Positions 5,944 to 6,521 of a stretch of 6,521 nucleotides of DNA are shown here, in pieces. The notes under the pieces were generated by a model that had not been told where the DNA came from, made no database searches, and saw nothing but the letters and a program-made list of their open reading frames with translations. Every line of letters begins with the position of its first letter. Within the stretch, counting starts at the first letter, position 1. The position numbers and the translations under genes are program-made. The stretch is from assembly GCA_020024595.1 (NCBI GenBank), contig JAHHTO010000132.1:1-6521 (forward strand), read 5' to 3'. The DNA comes from Schaedlerella sp. GTDB taxonomy: Bacteria; Bacillota; Clostridia; Lachnospirales; Lachnospiraceae.

Positions 5944-6521
5944 ATGAATGTACGCAAAGCAATCGATTACAGCGAGCTGTTCAAGGCTCTGAATGAAGCG
6001 GTAAACGCTGAAATGACCCAGATGGAACTGTATTGTGAAATCGGCCGTCTGGTCAGCCAGCGTCCGGAGAAAGGTGCGGCTGTTGCTGCTTCCAAGTATT
6101 TGACCAAGCAGTATCCAGAACTGGCTGGCTTTTCTCCTCGGAATCTGCGCCGGATGCGGAACTTCTACAAAATGTATGCAGACGCTCCGGAATGGCTGAA
6201 ACTTGCCAAACAGATCGGTTGGACACAGAATGTAGTCCTTCTGGAAGCTGATTTAACGGCAGAGCAGCGTGCTTGGTATTTGCAGGCTGTCTTGGAGTTT
6301 GGATGGTCAAAGAATGAACTCAAACATGCCATTGAAACCTCGATGCATGAAGAACTGCTACTCGCTTATCCTGCCGATCCATGCTATACTATGGATATCA
6401 CGCAGGAATCGGAGCGCAATGAAAATGACCAAGATACTTTTTATCTGTCACGGCAATATCTGCAGGAGTCCGATGGCAGAGTTTATTATGAAAGACCTTG
6501 TGAAGAAAGCGGGACTGGAGC
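5944..6521 (+). CDS. DUF1016 (YhcG-type) N-terminal-domain protein, open at right edge
   Basis: The frame runs from ATG 5944 to the window edge without a stop (192 whole codons). Residues about 5-140 match the DUF1016 N-terminal domain: MELYCEIGRLV (28-38), GFSPRNLRRMRNFYKMY (62-78, the best mark), IGWTQNVVLLEADLT (about 91-105), and FGWSKNELKHAIE (about 119-131). This domain is found with PD-(D/E)xK nuclease partners and in short stand-alone proteins on mobile elements; its function is poorly known. After about residue 140 the frame (AYPADPCYTMDITQESERN onward) no longer looks like the family's nuclease part, and from about 6425 it shares DNA with a phosphatase gene in another frame. The gene is therefore either a naturally short DUF1016 protein or a truncated one. 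Its GC-rich codon use matches the recombinase, not the cassette. Confidence 0.8.
   Translation, partial: MNVRKAIDYSELFKALNEAVNAEMTQMELYCEIGRLVSQRPEKGAAVAASKYLTKQYPELAGFSPRNLRRMRNFYKMYADAPEWLKLAKQIGWTQNVVLLEADLTAEQRAWYLQAVLEFGWSKNELKHAIETSMHEELLLAYPADPCYTMDITQESERNENDQDTFYLSRQYLQESDGRVYYERPCEESGTG
6382..6390 (+). promoter_or_regulatory. Candidate extended -10 promoter for the phosphatase gene
   Basis: TGCTATACT is an extended -10 element (TGn plus TATACT at 6385-6390) about 35 bases before the phosphatase start, inside the DUF1016 reading frame. No good -35 hexamer is seen 17-18 bases upstream, which extended -10 promoters can tolerate. A start of transcription near 6397 would leave GGAG (6411-6414) available for translation. 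Confidence 0.4.
6425..6521 (+). CDS. Low-molecular-weight protein tyrosine phosphatase, N-terminal part (partial, runs off right edge)
   Basis: From ATG 6425 the frame reads MTKILFICHGNICRSPMAEF and then IMKDLVKKAGLE before the window ends. C8-H-G-N-I-C-R14-S is the complete C-x5-R-S/T phosphate-binding loop of low-molecular-weight phosphotyrosine phosphatases, with Cys8 the nucleophile and Arg14 binding phosphate. The family dephosphorylates tyrosine (in some members arginine) residues in the cytosol, and the catalytic Asp-Pro loop would lie beyond the edge. GGAG at 6411-6414 is 10 bases before ATG 6425. An in-frame ATG at 6419 would add two residues but sits only 4 bases from that site. The gene overlaps the DUF1016 reading frame in a different phase, and its neighbours do not show whether it is cargo or chromosomal. 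Confidence 0.9.
   Translation, partial: MTKILFICHGNICRSPMAEFIMKDLVKKAGLE

Noticed and set aside
5709..5957. Minus-strand 82-codon frame covering the right hairpin and the DUF1016 start
   Set aside because: It would read through a perfect terminator-like palindrome, has no clear ribosome site and no recognised domain.
6053..6310. Minus-strand 85-codon frame inside the DUF1016 gene
   Set aside because: It lies antisense to a well-supported DUF1016 domain and its own composition is not protein-like.
1..6521. CRISPR array, tRNA, rRNA or riboswitch
   Set aside because: No regularly spaced repeats, cloverleaf with CCA-type end or recognisable aptamer core was found; the only clear repeat is the pair of 52-bp hairpins.

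Overview
The window looks like a cargo region of a mobile element in a gut-type Clostridia/Firmicutes genome. This is inferred from the C-terminal end of a large serine recombinase at the left edge, strong AAGGAG-type ribosome binding sites, and a DUF1016-type gene followed by a low-molecular-weight phosphotyrosine phosphatase at the right edge. No gene pins down the genus.

Layout. (1) 3-473: the last 157 codons of a large serine recombinase, then a long palindromic hairpin inside a 52-bp repeat (478-529). (2) 530-740: an AT-rich leader with a possible promoter and a good ribosome binding site for a TTG start. (3) 741-5518: four same-strand genes, clearly more AT-rich than the edges (many AAA/TTA/ATA codons, against CTG/CAG/GCC at the edges). 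They encode an ABC-three-component (ABC-3C) type protein with a PD-(D/E)xK nuclease-like N-terminus, an ABC-3C middle component, a DUF3732 SMC/Rad50-like ABC ATPase, and a YaaC-like protein. The first three genes overlap (20 bp and 4 bp). The fourth follows after 44 bp with its own ribosome binding site. (4) 5519-5852: AT-rich non-coding sequence with at most a faint transposase relic. (5) 5853-5904: a second copy of the 52-bp repeat with its hairpin. (6) 5944 to the edge: a DUF1016 N-terminal-domain gene. From about 6425 it is overlapped in another frame by the start of a low-molecular-weight protein tyrosine phosphatase gene, which carries its intact C-x5-R-S active-site motif.

How the parts may work together. 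ABC-3C systems are a predicted class of conflict/defence systems. An SMC-like ATPase is thought to sense invading nucleic acid or nucleoprotein and, through the middle component, license an effector, here a nuclease-like protein. The most interesting points are the YaaC-like gene as a candidate fourth component, and the near-identical hairpin repeats that bracket the whole AT-rich defence cassette. The repeats suggest the cassette is an exchangeable module placed at a hotspot between the recombinase and the DUF1016 gene. All assignments come from reading motifs by eye; no database search was run.
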